Below are positions 1-9,855 of a stretch of DNA of 64,000 nt, piece after piece. Origin of the DNA: Lachnospiraceae bacterium (GTDB lineage: Bacteria > Bacillota > Clostridia > Lachnospirales > Lachnospiraceae); assembly GCA_024403455.1 (NCBI GenBank), contig JAKSRR010000010.1, forward strand, positions 37,382 to 101,381, read 5' to 3'. A program made the translations under genes and the position numbers. How positions within the stretch are numbered: the first letter of the stretch is position 1; each line of letters starts with the position of its first letter. Below the pieces are notes generated by a model that was given only the letters and a program-made list of their open reading frames with translations, was not told the origin of the DNA and ran no database searches.

Positions 1-350
1 GCGTAAAGGCTGATAAGATTGACCCCTATGCAAAGCTGGTAGCCATCGCCGACGTATATGATGCCATGACCAGCGCCAGAGTATACCGTGGAGCTATGTG
101 TCCTTTCACCGTTATCAAAGTATTTGAAGATGAGGGCTTAAATAAATATGACGCTGTGTATATCATGACTTTCCTGGAAAATGTCGTGAACACTTACATC
201 GACAGCCGTGTACTTCTTTCTGATGGTCGAAAGGCTACTGTAAAGTGGATTGATAAAAACAAGCTTTCCAAGCCTATGGTACAGCTAATGGATGGAAGCT
301 TCGTAGAGCTTTCAAAAGAACCCAACCTGCATATTAATAAGATTTTGTAA
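1..350 (+). CDS. HD-GYP domain protein, C-terminal end only
   Basis: The reading frame is open from the left edge, so this is the 3' end of a longer gene. The first residues read VAIADVYDAMTSARVYRG, which matches the conserved C-terminal part of HD-GYP phosphodiesterases (family pattern: I.D.YDAMTS.R.YR). Members of this family degrade the second messenger cyclic di-GMP. The metal-binding HD motif lies outside the window, so activity cannot be judged. The remaining ~90 residues end in an acidic/basic tail (LSKEPNLHINKIL) often seen after HD-GYP domains. It is followed by a clear terminator and faces the convergent uvrA gene. An ATG at 66 is internal and not the start. Confidence 0.85.
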   Translation, partial: VKADKIDPYAKLVAIADVYDAMTSARVYRGAMCPFTVIKVFEDEGLNKYDAVYIMTFLENVVNTYIDSRVLLSDGRKATVKWIDKNKLSKPMVQLMDGSFVELSKEPNLHINKIL

Positions 351-370
351 ATCATTTACCAGAAACCAAA

Positions 371-399
371 AACCTCTGCCAGCAGGCAGAGGTTTTTTA
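371..399 (+). terminator. Rho-independent terminator of the HD-GYP gene
   Basis: A perfect 10-bp stem (371-380 with 385-394) closed by a 4-base loop is followed by TTTT on the plus strand, 20 bases after the HD-GYP stop codon. The left side is A-rich, so it may also stop transcripts arriving from uvrA on the other strand. Confidence 0.9.
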
Positions 400-416
400 T
401 TGCATCCTATTTGCTA

Positions 417-3263
417 CTACAGCATTCTCTTTAAAAACTGTCCTGTGTAGGACTTCTTAATCTTTGCTACTTCTTCCGGCGTACCCTTTGCAATGACTGT
501 TCCACCTCCGTCACCACCTTCTGGCCCCATATCAATGATGTAGTCTGCCGTCTTAATAACATCCAGATTATGCTCTATTACAATTACCGTATTACCAGCA
601 TTTGTCAGTTTCTGCAAAATATCCACTAGTTTTTTTACATCCGCGAAATGAAGTCCCGTAGTAGGCTCATCTAAAATGTAAAGCGTTTTTCCTGTGCTTC
701 TCTTAGATAATTCCGTTGCCAACTTAATACGCTGCGCTTCACCACCGGATAGCTGGGTAGAAGGCTGTCCCAAACGAATATAGGAAAGACCTACATCATA
801 CAGTGTCTGCATCTTATCACGAATGGAGGGAACTGCCTGGAAGAACTCCAGTGCTTCCTCTACCGTCATATTCAGAACTTCATAAATATTTTTTCCCTTA
901 TAATGTACATCTAAGGTTTCTCTGTTATAGCGCTTTCCGCCGCAGACTTCACAGGGTACATAAACATCCGGAAGGAAGTTCATCTCTATCTTGATAATAC
1001 CATCGCCGGAGCAGGCTTCACATCGTCCGCCTTTTACATTAAAGGAAAAACGTCCCTTCTGATAGCCCCTGACCTTTGCCTCCTCTGTTGCAGCAAAAAG
1101 ATCACGAATCTGATCAAATACACCGGTATAGGTTGCCGGGTTCGACCTAGGCGTACGCCCAATGGGGGACTGATCAATATCAATTACCTTATCTAATGCC
1201 TCATAGCCCGTAATACACTTATGCTTTCCGGGAATGGTATAAGCACGATTCAGTTTTGCCAGCAGACTCTTATTCAGAATCTCATTCACTAGCGAACTCT
1301 TTCCAGAGCCAGATACTCCCGTCACACAGGTAAACACAGACAGTGGGAAATCCACATTAATACCGCACAGATTATGTTCCTTTGCTCCATGCACCGTCAT
1401 GAATCCCTTCGGCTCTCTTCTTATGGCAGGAACTTCAATCTTCATCTTACCGGATAAGTACTGTCCTGTGATGGAAGCATCACACTGCATGATTTCTTCT
1501 GCCGTACCAGTAGCGATAATCTCGCCACCATGTTCTCCAGCGCCAGGTCCCACATCCACAATAAAGTCTGCCGCGCGCATGGTATCTTCATCATGCTCCA
1601 CCACAATGAGCGTATTACCAAGATCCTTTAAATTCTTCAGTGCACCTAACAACTTATCATTGTCTCTCTGATGCAGACCAATACTTGGTTCGTCTAAAAT
1701 ATAGCAAACGCCAACCAGACCTGAACCGATTTGGGTTGCTAACCTAATACGCTGCGCCTCTCCACCAGACAGGGTGGCTGTTCCCCGAGATAGATTTAAA
1801 TAGTCTAATCCCACTTCCTTTAAAAAGCCGACACGTCCACGAATCTCCTTAATAATCTGTGCACCAATGGCTAACTGCTGCTTCGTTAATTTCTCTTCGA
1901 TGGTTTCCATGAAATGGCATAACTCTCCCACTGACTGGGTGGTCATCTCATAAATATTCTGCTCTGCCACCGTTACCGCCAAAGACTCCTTCTTGAGTCT
2001 CTGACCCTGACAGTCTTCGCAGGGCGTAATGGTCATATACTTCTCATATTCAGCCTTCATGGTTTCTGAGAAGGTCTCTCGGTAACGTCTCTCGGTATTC
2101 TTTTTGATTCCTTCAAAAACCGTTGGATATATACCACTTCCACGCTGTCCCACGTAATGCACATCCACCGATACATCCGTACCAAACATCAGCATATGCT
2201 GCACTTTCGGAGACAGTTCTTCCCAAGGTGTCGATAAGGAGAACTTAAACTTCTTGGAAAGAGCCTGCAAAAGAGCATTAGAAAAACTACCTTCTTTCGC
2301 AGAAGACTGCCATCCCATCACCATAATGGCTCCATCCTCTATGGAAAGACTGTGATCCGGCACCATCAGTTCCGGAGAGAAATCCATCTTATATCCAAGA
2401 CCTGTACAGGTCGGACAGGCGCCAAAAGGATTGTTAAAAGAAAAACTTCTGGGCTCAATTTCTGCAATAGCAATACCGCAGTCCGGGCAGGAGAAACTCT
2501 GGGAGAAATTCTCCGGTTCTCCCCCGATGACATCCACTGTCATTAAACCGTCCGCCAGTTTTAATACATTTTCTATGGAATCAGAAAGTCTCTTTTCAAT
2601 TCCCGGCTTCACTACCAGTCGGTCAACAATCACCTCAATGGTATGCTTGATGTTTTTATCTAACGCGATTTCTTCGGACAGCTCATATAAATTACCATCA
2701 ACCCTTGCTCTTACATAACCGCTCTTCTTTACACTCTCCAACACTTTCTCGTGCCGCCCCTTCTTCCCGCGAACTACAGGTGCAAGCAGCTGAATCTTTG
2801 TGCCTTCCTCATAGAGCATAATTTTATCAACCATCTGATCAACGGTCTGTCTTGCGATTTCCTTACCACAGTTAGGACAATGGGGGATTCCTGCTCTGGC
2901 AAATAGGAGACGAAAATAATCATAAATCTCTGTTACCGTTCCTACCGTAGAACGAGGATTTCGATTAGTCGATTTCTGGTCGATACTGATGGCGGGGGAA
3001 AGTCCTTCAATCTTATCTACCTCCGGCTTCTCCATCTGCCCAAGGAACTGACGTGCATAGGAAGACAGGGACTCCATGTATCGTCTCTGTCCCTCTGCAT
3101 AAATAGTATCAAAAGCAAGGGAAGATTTTCCCGAACCGGAAAGACCTGTGATTACTACAAACTGGTCTCTTGGAATTTCTACTGATATGTTTTTTAAGTT
3201 ATGTTCTCTGGCTCCCTCAATGCGAATCACCTTGCCTGGAGGAAGCATTTTCTGTGCTGCCAT
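417..3263 (-). CDS. uvrA: Excinuclease ABC subunit A (UvrA)
   Basis: UvrA is the DNA-damage sensor of nucleotide excision repair: a dimeric ABC-class ATPase that loads UvrB at lesions. At 948 residues the length is normal. Two Walker A motifs are visible (GLSGSGKSS near residue 41 and GVSGSGKSS near 645), with two ABC signatures ([24 protein letters not shown]) and two zinc modules (CPDC...CPTC near 258-285 and CEAC...CEVC near 745-770). The start has a GAGAGG ribosome site 7 bases upstream. It lies 43 bases downstream of uvrB on the same strand, forming the usual uvrBA operon. Confidence 0.98.
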   Translation of the reverse strand: MAAQKMLPPGKVIRIEGAREHNLKNISVEIPRDQFVVITGLSGSGKSSLAFDTIYAEGQRRYMESLSSYARQFLGQMEKPEVDKIEGLSPAISIDQKSTNRNPRSTVGTVTEIYDYFRLLFARAGIPHCPNCGKEIARQTVDQMVDKIMLYEEGTKIQLLAPVVRGKKGRHEKVLESVKKSGYVRARVDGNLYELSEEIALDKNIKHTIEVIVDRLVVKPGIEKRLSDSIENVLKLADGLMTVDVIGGEPENFSQSFSCPDCGIAIAEIEPRSFSFNNPFGACPTCTGLGYKMDFSPELMVPDHSLSIEDGAIMVMGWQSSAKEGSFSNALLQALSKKFKFSLSTPWEELSPKVQHMLMFGTDVSVDVHYVGQRGSGIYPTVFEGIKKNTERRYRETFSETMKAEYEKYMTITPCEDCQGQRLKKESLAVTVAEQNIYEMTTQSVGELCHFMETIEEKLTKQQLAIGAQIIKEIRGRVGFLKEVGLDYLNLSRGTATLSGGEAQRIRLATQIGSGLVGVCYILDEPSIGLHQRDNDKLLGALKNLKDLGNTLIVVEHDEDTMRAADFIVDVGPGAGEHGGEIIATGTAEEIMQCDASITGQYLSGKMKIEVPAIRREPKGFMTVHGAKEHNLCGINVDFPLSVFTCVTGVSGSGKSSLVNEILNKSLLAKLNRAYTIPGKHKCITGYEALDKVIDIDQSPIGRTPRSNPATYTGVFDQIRDLFAATEEAKVRGYQKGRFSFNVKGGRCEACSGDGIIKIEMNFLPDVYVPCEVCGGKRYNRETLDVHYKGKNIYEVLNMTVEEALEFFQAVPSIRDKMQTLYDVGLSYIRLGQPSTQLSGGEAQRIKLATELSKRSTGKTLYILDEPTTGLHFADVKKLVDILQKLTNAGNTVIVIEHNLDVIKTADYIIDMGPEGGDGGGTVIAKGTPEEVAKIKKSYTGQFLKRML

Positions 3264-3306
3264 ACTTTAGCCTCTCTATTAATCCATGGGTACCGTCCTG
3301 AAACGT

Positions 3307-5289
3307 TTACGCCATATCTTCCAAATGTTTCTTTAGTTCCGCCATCTTGTCACGCAGTTCTGCTGCCATTTCAAAGTTCAGCTCTGCTGCGGCTTTACGC
3401 ATCTGCTTTTCAGTAGCGGCAATGACTTTCCTGAGTTCCTTTTCATCCATGGACTCAGGATCCTTAGATAGTTTCTCTTCAACCTTCGCAATATCTTTGG
3501 AAATCGTAATCAGGTCACGAACTGCCTTCTTAATGGTTGTAGGGGTAATGCCATGTTCTTCATTGTATGCCTGTTGGATTTCCCTTCGCCTATTGGTCTC
3601 TCCAATGGCCTTCTTCATGGAATCCGTCATCTGGTCCCCGTACATGATTACGCGTCCCTTTGCGTTACGAGCCGCACGGCCTACAGTCTGAATGAGAGAG
3701 GTTTCACTTCGAAGAAATCCCTCTTTGTCTGCATCTAAAATAGCTACTAGCGTTACTTCCGGAATATCTAAGCCCTCTCGCAAGAGGTTGATGCCCACCA
3801 GAACGTCGAATACATCTAGTCGCATGTCCCTGATAATCTCCGCACGCTCCATGGTATCAATATCCGAATGAAGATATTTAACGCGTATATCCATCTCCTT
3901 CAGATAGTCTGTTAAATCTTCTGCCATGCGTTTGGTGAGGGTCGTAATCATAATCTTGTTGCCCTCTTTGGTTTCCTTTTTGATTTCTCCAACGAGGTCA
4001 TCAATCTGTCCCTTTGTCGGCCTGACATCAATTTCCGGATCTAGAAGTCCAGTAGGACGAATCACCTGCTCTGCTCTTAATAGTTCATGTTCCCTTTCAT
4101 AATCCGCAGGGGTAGCAGATACAAAAAGCATCTGGTCAATGCGTCCTTCAAACTCTGTAAAGTTTAACGGTCTATTATCTAGTGCGGAAGGCAGTCGAAA
4201 ACCATAATCCACCAGATTCATTTTGCGGCTTCGATCACCGGCATACATAGCTCTCACCTGAGGAATCGTCATGTGAGACTCATCCACAATCATCAAAAAG
4301 TCATCCTTGAAGAAGTCTAAAAGACAATGGGGCGGACAGCCAGCTGGTAATCCCGTTAAATGTCTAGAATAATTTTCAATGCCCGAGCAGAATCCTGTTT
4401 CCCGAAGCATCTCCACATCAAACATGGTGCGCTCCTTGATACGCTGGGCTTCAATCAGCCTATTCTCACCAATAAAGTACTGGGTTCGCTCCTGCCCTTC
4501 CTTTTCGATAGCATTGCAGGCGCGCTCTAGCTTTTCGGGAGAAACAACATAATGGGAGGCCGGAAAGATGGAAATATGTTTTAATGCTTTTAGTACCTTG
4601 CCCGTTAATAAGTCCACTTCGGAAATCTGATCTATCTCATCTCCGAAGAATTCTACTCGAATCCCATTCTGGTGTCCTTCGGCAGGATTGATCTCAATGA
4701 CATCTCCATGCACTCTGAAGCATCCGCGGTTCAAATCCAAATCATTGCGATCATACTGGATACGAATCAACTCCCTGATAATCTCATCTCTGTCTTTGGT
4801 CATACCCGGTCGTAAGGAAACAATGAGTCCCTCGTAATCCTCCGGAGAACCCAAACCATAAATACAGGATACGGATGCAATCACAATCACATCTCTTCGC
4901 TCAGACAAGGACGCCGTTGCGGAAAGGCGCAGTCTATCGATCTCATCATTGATTGAAGAGTCCTTCTCAATGTAGGTATCCGTCTGTGCAATATAGGCTT
5001 CCGGCTGATAATAGTCATAATAGGATACAAAATACTCAACTGCATTCTCAGGGAAGAATTCCTTGAACTCGGAATAGAGCTGTCCAGCTAATGTTTTATT
5101 GTGCGCCAGCACCAAAGTCGGTTTGTTCAGTTGCTGAATAATATTTGCCATGGTAAAGGTCTTACCAGAACCAGTTACACCCAGGAGTGTCTCAAACTGA
5201 TTACCTGCTTTAAATCCTTCTACCAATTCTTTAATCGCCCTCGGCTGATCACCCGTTGGCTGATATTCTGAGTGTAATTTAAACTCCAT
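3307..5289 (-). CDS. uvrB: Excinuclease ABC subunit B (UvrB)
   Basis: UvrB is the helicase-like subunit that verifies damage and recruits UvrC. The 660 residues contain Walker A GVTGSGKT near residue 40, the beta-hairpin region [20 protein letters not shown] that clamps DNA, a DESH box, helicase motif VI (QTVGRAARN), and the C-terminal UVR domain ([14 protein letters not shown]) that contacts UvrC. Ribosome site AAGGTGA lies 7 bases before the ATG. The gene is between the YkgJ-like gene (32-base gap) and uvrA, all co-directional, so the three are probably co-transcribed. Confidence 0.98.
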   Translation of the reverse strand: MEFKLHSEYQPTGDQPRAIKELVEGFKAGNQFETLLGVTGSGKTFTMANIIQQLNKPTLVLAHNKTLAGQLYSEFKEFFPENAVEYFVSYYDYYQPEAYIAQTDTYIEKDSSINDEIDRLRLSATASLSERRDVIVIASVSCIYGLGSPEDYEGLIVSLRPGMTKDRDEIIRELIRIQYDRNDLDLNRGCFRVHGDVIEINPAEGHQNGIRVEFFGDEIDQISEVDLLTGKVLKALKHISIFPASHYVVSPEKLERACNAIEKEGQERTQYFIGENRLIEAQRIKERTMFDVEMLRETGFCSGIENYSRHLTGLPAGCPPHCLLDFFKDDFLMIVDESHMTIPQVRAMYAGDRSRKMNLVDYGFRLPSALDNRPLNFTEFEGRIDQMLFVSATPADYEREHELLRAEQVIRPTGLLDPEIDVRPTKGQIDDLVGEIKKETKEGNKIMITTLTKRMAEDLTDYLKEMDIRVKYLHSDIDTMERAEIIRDMRLDVFDVLVGINLLREGLDIPEVTLVAILDADKEGFLRSETSLIQTVGRAARNAKGRVIMYGDQMTDSMKKAIGETNRRREIQQAYNEEHGITPTTIKKAVRDLITISKDIAKVEEKLSKDPESMDEKELRKVIAATEKQMRKAAAELNFEMAAELRDKMAELKKHLEDMA

Positions 5290-5321
5290 AAAATCTCACC
5301 TTGCCAGTATCTGGCATTTAT

Positions 5322-5969
5322 TTACGAAAGACTCTGCCAGCGATGTAAGCGTTTATAAAACTGCTCATAGAAATCACTGTCCTCATACTGTTCTAAGTAA
5401 AATATTTCTAAAAACTTTGTGTTCACTGCTCTCGCTGTGGCATCGTCACATTCTGCCAATGCTTCTCTTAGATTTACCGTTATTGTATGCCACTCTTGAA
5501 TGTATGCCTCATACTTAGAAAGCTCTGGAAGTCCAAGCCACTTCTCAATCTTCATCTTCACCTTTGGCTCTCTAGGACAGTCCTCTTTCTGCAGAATATA
5601 ATGCATCCCATCCTCATCATAAATTCTTGCCAACGGAAACAGTCGGCACAACCCCGTGCGCATGCCGTGAACACTGCATTTTCCGTCCTCGCGAAGATAA
5701 ACACATCGGTTTGTTCCTTCCTTTGTTTTAATATGGGGCATGATGATTCCCTCATATACGGAAAGTTCCAGCGTATCCTGTAACAGGCCTCCAAAATTTC
5801 TCGCTAGACCAATCTCAAACTGCCACACATCATAGGGATCTAAAACAATGGTTTCCCCCATTTCCTCACAGCAGTGACTGCAGCCCATACAGTCTGAAGT
5901 TCCACAGCGGACCATGTCATCCTTTGTATATAAATTTTGTAAATATTCTTCCTTTATTTCACGTCGCAT
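5322..5969 (-). CDS. YkgJ-family cysteine cluster protein
   Basis: 215 residues with the pattern of the YkgJ / CxxCxxxxC zinc- or iron-chelating family: CGTSDCMGCSHCCEE near the N-terminus, then CVYLREDGKCSVHG, then GLCRLFPLARI and a final Cys in EDCPREP. These cysteines are predicted to bind a metal or Fe-S cluster; the biochemical role of the family is not established. No transmembrane segment or signal peptide. There is no good ribosome site before the ATG at 5969, so the exact start is uncertain. It is the first gene of the uvrB-uvrA unit, downstream of an extended -10 promoter and an inverted repeat. Confidence 0.8.
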   Translation of the reverse strand: MRREIKEEYLQNLYTKDDMVRCGTSDCMGCSHCCEEMGETIVLDPYDVWQFEIGLARNFGGLLQDTLELSVYEGIIMPHIKTKEGTNRCVYLREDGKCSVHGMRTGLCRLFPLARIYDEDGMHYILQKEDCPREPKVKMKIEKWLGLPELSKYEAYIQEWHTITVNLREALAECDDATARAVNTKFLEIFYLEQYEDSDFYEQFYKRLHRWQSLS

Positions 5970-6020
5970 GGATTTAATAATCTTTCATGGAATGAATACT
6001 AATTGTTCGTTAAATAAATA

Positions 6021-6038
6021 GTTTCATTATCATGAAAC
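6021..6038. promoter_or_regulatory. Inverted repeat, candidate operator of the uvrBA unit
   Basis: GTTTCAT-TATC-ATGAAAC is a perfect 7-bp inverted repeat with a 4-base centre. It lies directly downstream (minus-strand sense) of the -10 element at 6046-6054, so it would overlap or closely follow the transcription start, a typical repressor position. It does not match the GAAC-N4-GTTC LexA pattern of Clostridia. Confidence 0.45.
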
Positions 6039-6045
6039 CATTTAT

Positions 6046-6054
6046 AGTATACCA
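6046..6054 (-). promoter_or_regulatory. Extended -10 promoter for the YkgJ-uvrBA operon
   Basis: On the minus strand the bases read TGGTATACT, an extended -10 (TGnTATAAT type). It lies about 77 bases upstream of the ATG at 5969. No convincing -35 is visible. Confidence 0.5.
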
Positions 6055-6101
6055 CAAACAAAACAAATGTTCTATTCCATATAAAAAGAACCTTTCGCCT
6101 A

Positions 6102-6133
6102 AACAAAAAGATGCCAGGTTTTTCCTGACATCT
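6102..6133 (-). terminator. Terminator of the 129-residue orphan gene
   Basis: Stem AGATG.CAGG / CCTG.CATCT (one mismatch) around a short A/T loop, followed on the minus strand by TTTTTGTTT. It lies 29 bases after the stop codon of the gene at 6162. Confidence 0.8.
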
Positions 6134-6161
6134 CATTCTTTCTTATATTCAGTTTATTCTC

Positions 6162-6551
6162 TTATATCCCTGCTTCTGAAAGCACCTTAGCCACTAGGTC
6201 AACATGCCCCATACAAATATTCTTTCCTTTTCCCGTAAGGGAAGTCATATCTGACCAACCATCTGTAATAGCCGAAAGTGCAAGATTCTTTGCAACCGTC
6301 TTTCCGCTGGCAGGCTGACTGGAACGTTGCAGAATAAATTTATTATTCTTTCCACTAATCTGCACCTGATTCTGCCTATCAATTTCCGGCCACACAATCA
6401 GCTGTTTTCCTAGATAGGGCACCAAAAGTGGACTGCCTGCATCTCGAAAATCCAGTTCCTGAATTACAGAGAAAAGCTGACTAGTATCCGCATAATTTCC
6501 ATGCAATTTTAATTTAATTGTCTTTACGCCCAAGGCTTTACCAAGTCCCAT
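6162..6551 (-). CDS. Hypothetical protein, 129 residues
   Basis: I do not recognise a family. The protein is soluble-looking, with no signal peptide or membrane segment, and is rich in Lys, Gly and Ser. It opens with MGLGKALGVKTIKLKLHG, which looks like a beta strand, and has a central segment LLVPYLGKQLIVWPEIDR. The gene is real by several signs: a strong GGGGAG ribosome site 8 bases before the ATG, its own terminator, and no competing frame. It is monocistronic, between the uvrBA promoter region and the divergent hydrolase gene. Confidence 0.65.
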   Translation of the reverse strand: MGLGKALGVKTIKLKLHGNYADTSQLFSVIQELDFRDAGSPLLVPYLGKQLIVWPEIDRQNQVQISGKNNKFILQRSSQPASGKTVAKNLALSAITDGWSDMTSLTGKGKNICMGHVDLVAKVLSEAGI

Positions 6552-6663
6552 ACTAAGTCTCCCCTCTTATTATGAGATACTAAACCACTTTATCGTATCA
6601 TCTTCTTACAAATAAAAGATGGTAACAGCATGAAAATCATTGAATGAGCATAAAAGTCATGTG

Positions 6664-6672
6664 TGCTATAAT
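6664..6672 (+). promoter_or_regulatory. Extended -10 promoter of the alpha/beta hydrolase gene
   Basis: TGCTATAAT on the plus strand is a perfect consensus extended -10 (TGnTATAAT), 34 bases before the hydrolase ATG. A TTGAAT lies 21 bases upstream, too far for a standard -35, so the promoter probably relies on the TG extension. Confidence 0.65.
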
Positions 6673-6706
6673 TATGTAAATTATACTGCCATAGAGGGGG
6701 AAATCT

Positions 6707-7645
6707 ATGAAACAGGAATATTCCTTTTTATCACACAACAAATCCAATCATATTCACTGTGTACGTTGGATTCCTGAAAAGGAGCCCATCGCTATTCTTT
6801 ATGTGATTCATGGTATGCAGGAGTATGTTGAACGTTATCAAGACTTTGCTGAGTTTATGAGAAGACGCGGTTTTCTCGTAGCAGGACATGACCATATCGG
6901 CCATGGTAAGACGGCTTGGAACATCAGCGATCTTGGCAACATGCATGCTACCAATCCAAAGAAAAGTATGGTGGAAGATATTACTACGCACTTCCAGCTT
7001 TTGCGAAAAGAATATCCAACCACACCCTTCTTTATCTTAGGTCATTCCATGGGATCCTATCTTCTGCGTTGTTTCCTGGCAGAAAAAGCACCCCGCTTGA
7101 AGTCATTAACAGGTGTCATTCTCATGGGTACCGGCACGGAGAAGAACAGTGTGTTAACTGCAGGTCGTGTAGTACTGCATACCTTAGCTGTGAAAAACAG
7201 TTGGTCCCATAAGAGTGATTTTGTGAAAGGACTGATGTTTAACAGTGCTTACCACAAATTTAATATTGATGGCACAGCTCCAGAAAATAGCTGGTTATCC
7301 ACGAATACAGAAGCAAATCGTGCTTTTTACGCAGATCCTTATTGCAACTACACATTTTCTTTAGGCGGCTATTTGGCACTCGTCGATGCCGCTATGGAAA
7401 GCAACTTGCTAAAAGGTATTGAGCGTATCCCTAAAGATCTTCCCATTCATTTTGTTTCAGGTAGTGAAGATCCTGTGGGAGGACTTGGAAAAGGCGTCAA
7501 CAAAGCCTACCAAAAATTTAAAAAGGTGGGACCTACCCATGTATCCATTCGCATGTACAAGGGGTTACGGCATGAACTGCTGCATGAGCCCTGTCGCAAT
7601 GAGATTTATCAGGATCTCTACGAGTGGATGTCCACAAAAATATAA
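6707..7645 (+). CDS. Alpha/beta hydrolase, lysophospholipase / monoacylglycerol lipase type
   Basis: 312 residues of the Hydrolase_4 (serine aminopeptidase S33 / PldB-like) group. Visible features are the oxyanion-region HGMQEYVERYQDFAEFM, the nucleophile elbow GHSMGS with Ser114, a later acid region VSGSEDPVGG, and the catalytic-histidine region YKGLRHELLHE. It probably hydrolyses lysophospholipid, monoglyceride or another acyl ester in the cytoplasm; the substrate cannot be told from sequence. GAGGGGG ribosome site 7 bases upstream. It is the only complete plus-strand gene in the window and is monocistronic, with its own promoter and a shared terminator with aroA. Confidence 0.88.
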   Translation: MKQEYSFLSHNKSNHIHCVRWIPEKEPIAILYVIHGMQEYVERYQDFAEFMRRRGFLVAGHDHIGHGKTAWNISDLGNMHATNPKKSMVEDITTHFQLLRKEYPTTPFFILGHSMGSYLLRCFLAEKAPRLKSLTGVILMGTGTEKNSVLTAGRVVLHTLAVKNSWSHKSDFVKGLMFNSAYHKFNIDGTAPENSWLSTNTEANRAFYADPYCNYTFSLGGYLALVDAAMESNLLKGIERIPKDLPIHFVSGSEDPVGGLGKGVNKAYQKFKKVGPTHVSIRMYKGLRHELLHEPCRNEIYQDLYEWMSTKI

Positions 7646-7661
7646 TGTCACATAAAGCATC

Positions 7662-7693
7662 AAAAAAGGGCTCTATGAAAGAGCCCTTTTTGT
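7662..7693. terminator. Bidirectional terminator between hydrolase and aroA
   Basis: AAAAAGGGCTC paired with GAGCCCTTTTT around a 7-base loop, with A-rich and T-rich flanks on both sides. It separates the two convergent genes. Confidence 0.92.
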
Positions 7694-7701
7694 TTACACA
7701 A

Positions 7702-9018
7702 TTATTCATTCACAAACTTCCCAATCACATCATCCAATACTTCAAAATATTCAGCAAAGGTTTTGCGGCAGCACTCTGGATTCTTGATGACAACACCTTC
7801 CGTAAGAAGTCCCGGCAAAGCAAAACTCATGGCCACACGATGATCCTCAAAGGTTTCAATCTCACCACCATGAAGGACAGACGGATTTATGGAAATCACA
7901 TCGCTTACCTCCGAAACATCTGCACCAAGCACTTTTAAATTTTCCACAATAGCATAGATGCGATCACATTCCTGACCACGAATGTGGCTAATGCCCTTGA
8001 TCGTAATAGGACCATCTGCAAAAGATGCAATGGCAGCTAAGGTTAAGGCCTGATCTGAAAATGCGGACAAATCAAAAACTTTATTGCCATGCAAACCATC
8101 TGCCGATGGAGAAAGCACTACGCCTTCCTGCGCATCTTCCAAGGAACATCCCATCTGACAAAGCACATCCAAAAAGGCAACATCCCCCTGCAGCATCGTT
8201 TTATGCACAGCTGGAATCATTACCTTGCCTCCTGTAATAGCACCAAGCGCATAAAAATAAGCTGCTGCCGACATATCTGGCTCAATCTGATATTCCAAAT
8301 TTTTATAGGAAGAATTTGCAGCGACTGTATAGATGATGACACCTTCTTCGTTCTTTTTCGTCATCGGTTGTACACCAAAATCTGCCATCATCGCTGCGGT
8401 CATTTCCACATAAGCCATGCCATGGCTACCTTCTAGTGCAATAACAACCTCTTCTTTTCTAGTTCCTGCCGCAATTAATAGCGCACTTAGAAACTGAGAA
8501 CTTTTATCAATATTAACGGTCAACGCACAGGTCTGCATAGAAGCAGCGCAGCCTTTGATTCTCATAGGGAAATGCCCCTCATCCTCTAGACAGGTAATCT
8601 CTGCCCCAGCCTCTCGAAGGGTTTCAATGAGCGGCCCCATAGGTCTCTTTTTCATTTGGTCAGAGGACTGCAGTGTATAGCAGCCATCCGAAAATGCACA
8701 CATCGCCGCTAAAAATCTCGCTGCAGTTCCTGCACTTCCTACATAAATTTCCGCTTCCTGCTTCGGAATTTTTCCTCCAAATCCCGTGATTCGCACCGTT
8801 GTTCCTTCTACCTGCACTGGGAAACCTAGCGTTTCAAGACACTGCAAAAAATAGGCAGCATCCTCACTCTTTAAGCATCCATAAAGCGTGCTTTCTCCCT
8901 CTGCCATAGCCGCTAACAGAAGCGCTCTGTTGGTAATCGACTTAGAGCCTGGCACAGATACCTGAAGCATGTCTTCAACTTTTTTATTTTTTATGCAGGG
9001 AACCTGATAGGTATTCAT
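7702..9018 (-). CDS. aroA: 3-phosphoshikimate 1-carboxyvinyltransferase (EPSP synthase)
   Basis: Sixth step of the shikimate pathway: transfers the enolpyruvyl group of PEP to shikimate 3-phosphate. The 438-residue length is normal. Characteristic motifs are VPGSKSITNRALLLAAMA (S3P/PEP binding), VGSAGTAARFLAAM, the QMKKRPMGPLIETL loop, EPDMSAAAYFYALGA, and the late active-site segments RGQECDRI and FEDHRVAMSFA. The gene stands alone here, with no other shikimate genes adjacent. The N-terminal 15 residues before LQVSVPGSKS are a short extension. Confidence 0.97.
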   Translation of the reverse strand: MNTYQVPCIKNKKVEDMLQVSVPGSKSITNRALLLAAMAEGESTLYGCLKSEDAAYFLQCLETLGFPVQVEGTTVRITGFGGKIPKQEAEIYVGSAGTAARFLAAMCAFSDGCYTLQSSDQMKKRPMGPLIETLREAGAEITCLEDEGHFPMRIKGCAASMQTCALTVNIDKSSQFLSALLIAAGTRKEEVVIALEGSHGMAYVEMTAAMMADFGVQPMTKKNEEGVIIYTVAANSSYKNLEYQIEPDMSAAAYFYALGAITGGKVMIPAVHKTMLQGDVAFLDVLCQMGCSLEDAQEGVVLSPSADGLHGNKVFDLSAFSDQALTLAAIASFADGPITIKGISHIRGQECDRIYAIVENLKVLGADVSEVSDVISINPSVLHGGEIETFEDHRVAMSFALPGLLTEGVVIKNPECCRKTFAEYFEVLDDVIGKFVNE

Positions 9019-9064
9019 ACATTCTTTCCTTTTTAAAATGGCAGCACTTTCATGCCGCCAAACA

Positions 9065-9847
9065 TTAATAATTCGTCAAGAACTGTTTTGTTCTTTCCAT
9101 CTTTGGATTCTCAATTACTTCCTTGGCATCGCCCATCTCCACGACAACACCGCCATCCATGAAAATGACAGTATCTGCTACATCTCTGGCAAATGCCATT
9201 TCATGAGTAACGATAATCATGGTCATCTTCTCTTCTGCCAAAGACCGAATGACCTTCAGAACTTCTCCCGTAAGCTCGGGATCCAGTGCGGAAGTAGGTT
9301 CATCAAAGCACAAAATATCAGGACTCATAGAAAGCGCTCTAGCAATAGCTACTCGCTGTTGCTGTCCTCCAGACAGCTGATGAGGATAGAAGTTTGCTCT
9401 TTCCGCTAGACCCATCTTTGTTAAAAGTTGCATACCCATTTCATCAATGGCTGCATATTCCTTCTTAAGATTGATGGTTTTATCAAATAATTTATTTCTT
9501 TTAACCTCTAACTTCTTCGCCAGGGTAACATTCCCAAGGGCTGTATACTGCGGAAAAAGATGGAATGCCTGGAACACCATTCCAAAATGTTTTCTTTTCT
9601 GTCGCAGTTCCCAATCCTTTAGTTTCTGCTCTACAGCACCAGAATAAATGGTATTCCCATCAATTCTCATGGTTCCACTCGTAGGTGTCTCTAAAAAGTT
9701 GATACAACGAAGAAGTGTTGTTTTTCCTGAACCTGAGGATCCAATGATTGCAACAGTTTGTCCTTTTTCCAAGGAAAAAGAGATGTCTTGTAGCACCTTT
9801 GTTTCCCCAAAATTCTTTTCAAAATTTTCAATCTCAAAAAAAGCCAT
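9065..9847 (-). CDS. Polar amino acid ABC transporter ATP-binding protein
   Basis: 260-residue ATPase of the GlnQ/ArtP/HisP type that drives uptake of a polar amino acid. Walker A GSSGSGKTT, Q-loop, signature LSGGQQQRVAIARAL, Walker [14 protein letters not shown] and H-loop IIVTHEM are all intact. I placed the start at 9847 (MAFFEIENFEK) because it follows an AGGAT ribosome site and clears the permease gene; the frame stays open further upstream to 10009 but that part overlaps the permease. There is a somewhat long insertion between Walker A and the signature. Last gene of the SBP-permease-ATPase unit. Confidence 0.93.
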   Translation of the reverse strand: MAFFEIENFEKNFGETKVLQDISFSLEKGQTVAIIGSSGSGKTTLLRCINFLETPTSGTMRIDGNTIYSGAVEQKLKDWELRQKRKHFGMVFQAFHLFPQYTALGNVTLAKKLEVKRNKLFDKTINLKKEYAAIDEMGMQLLTKMGLAERANFYPHQLSGGQQQRVAIARALSMSPDILCFDEPTSALDPELTGEVLKVIRSLAEEKMTMIIVTHEMAFARDVADTVIFMDGGVVVEMGDAKEVIENPKMERTKQFLTNY

Positions 9848-9855
9848 AATGTATC

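Noticed and set aside
6021-6038. LexA/SOS box for uvrBA
   Set aside because: The palindrome GTTTCAT/ATGAAAC does not fit GAAC-N4-GTTC, the Clostridia/Bacillus LexA pattern.
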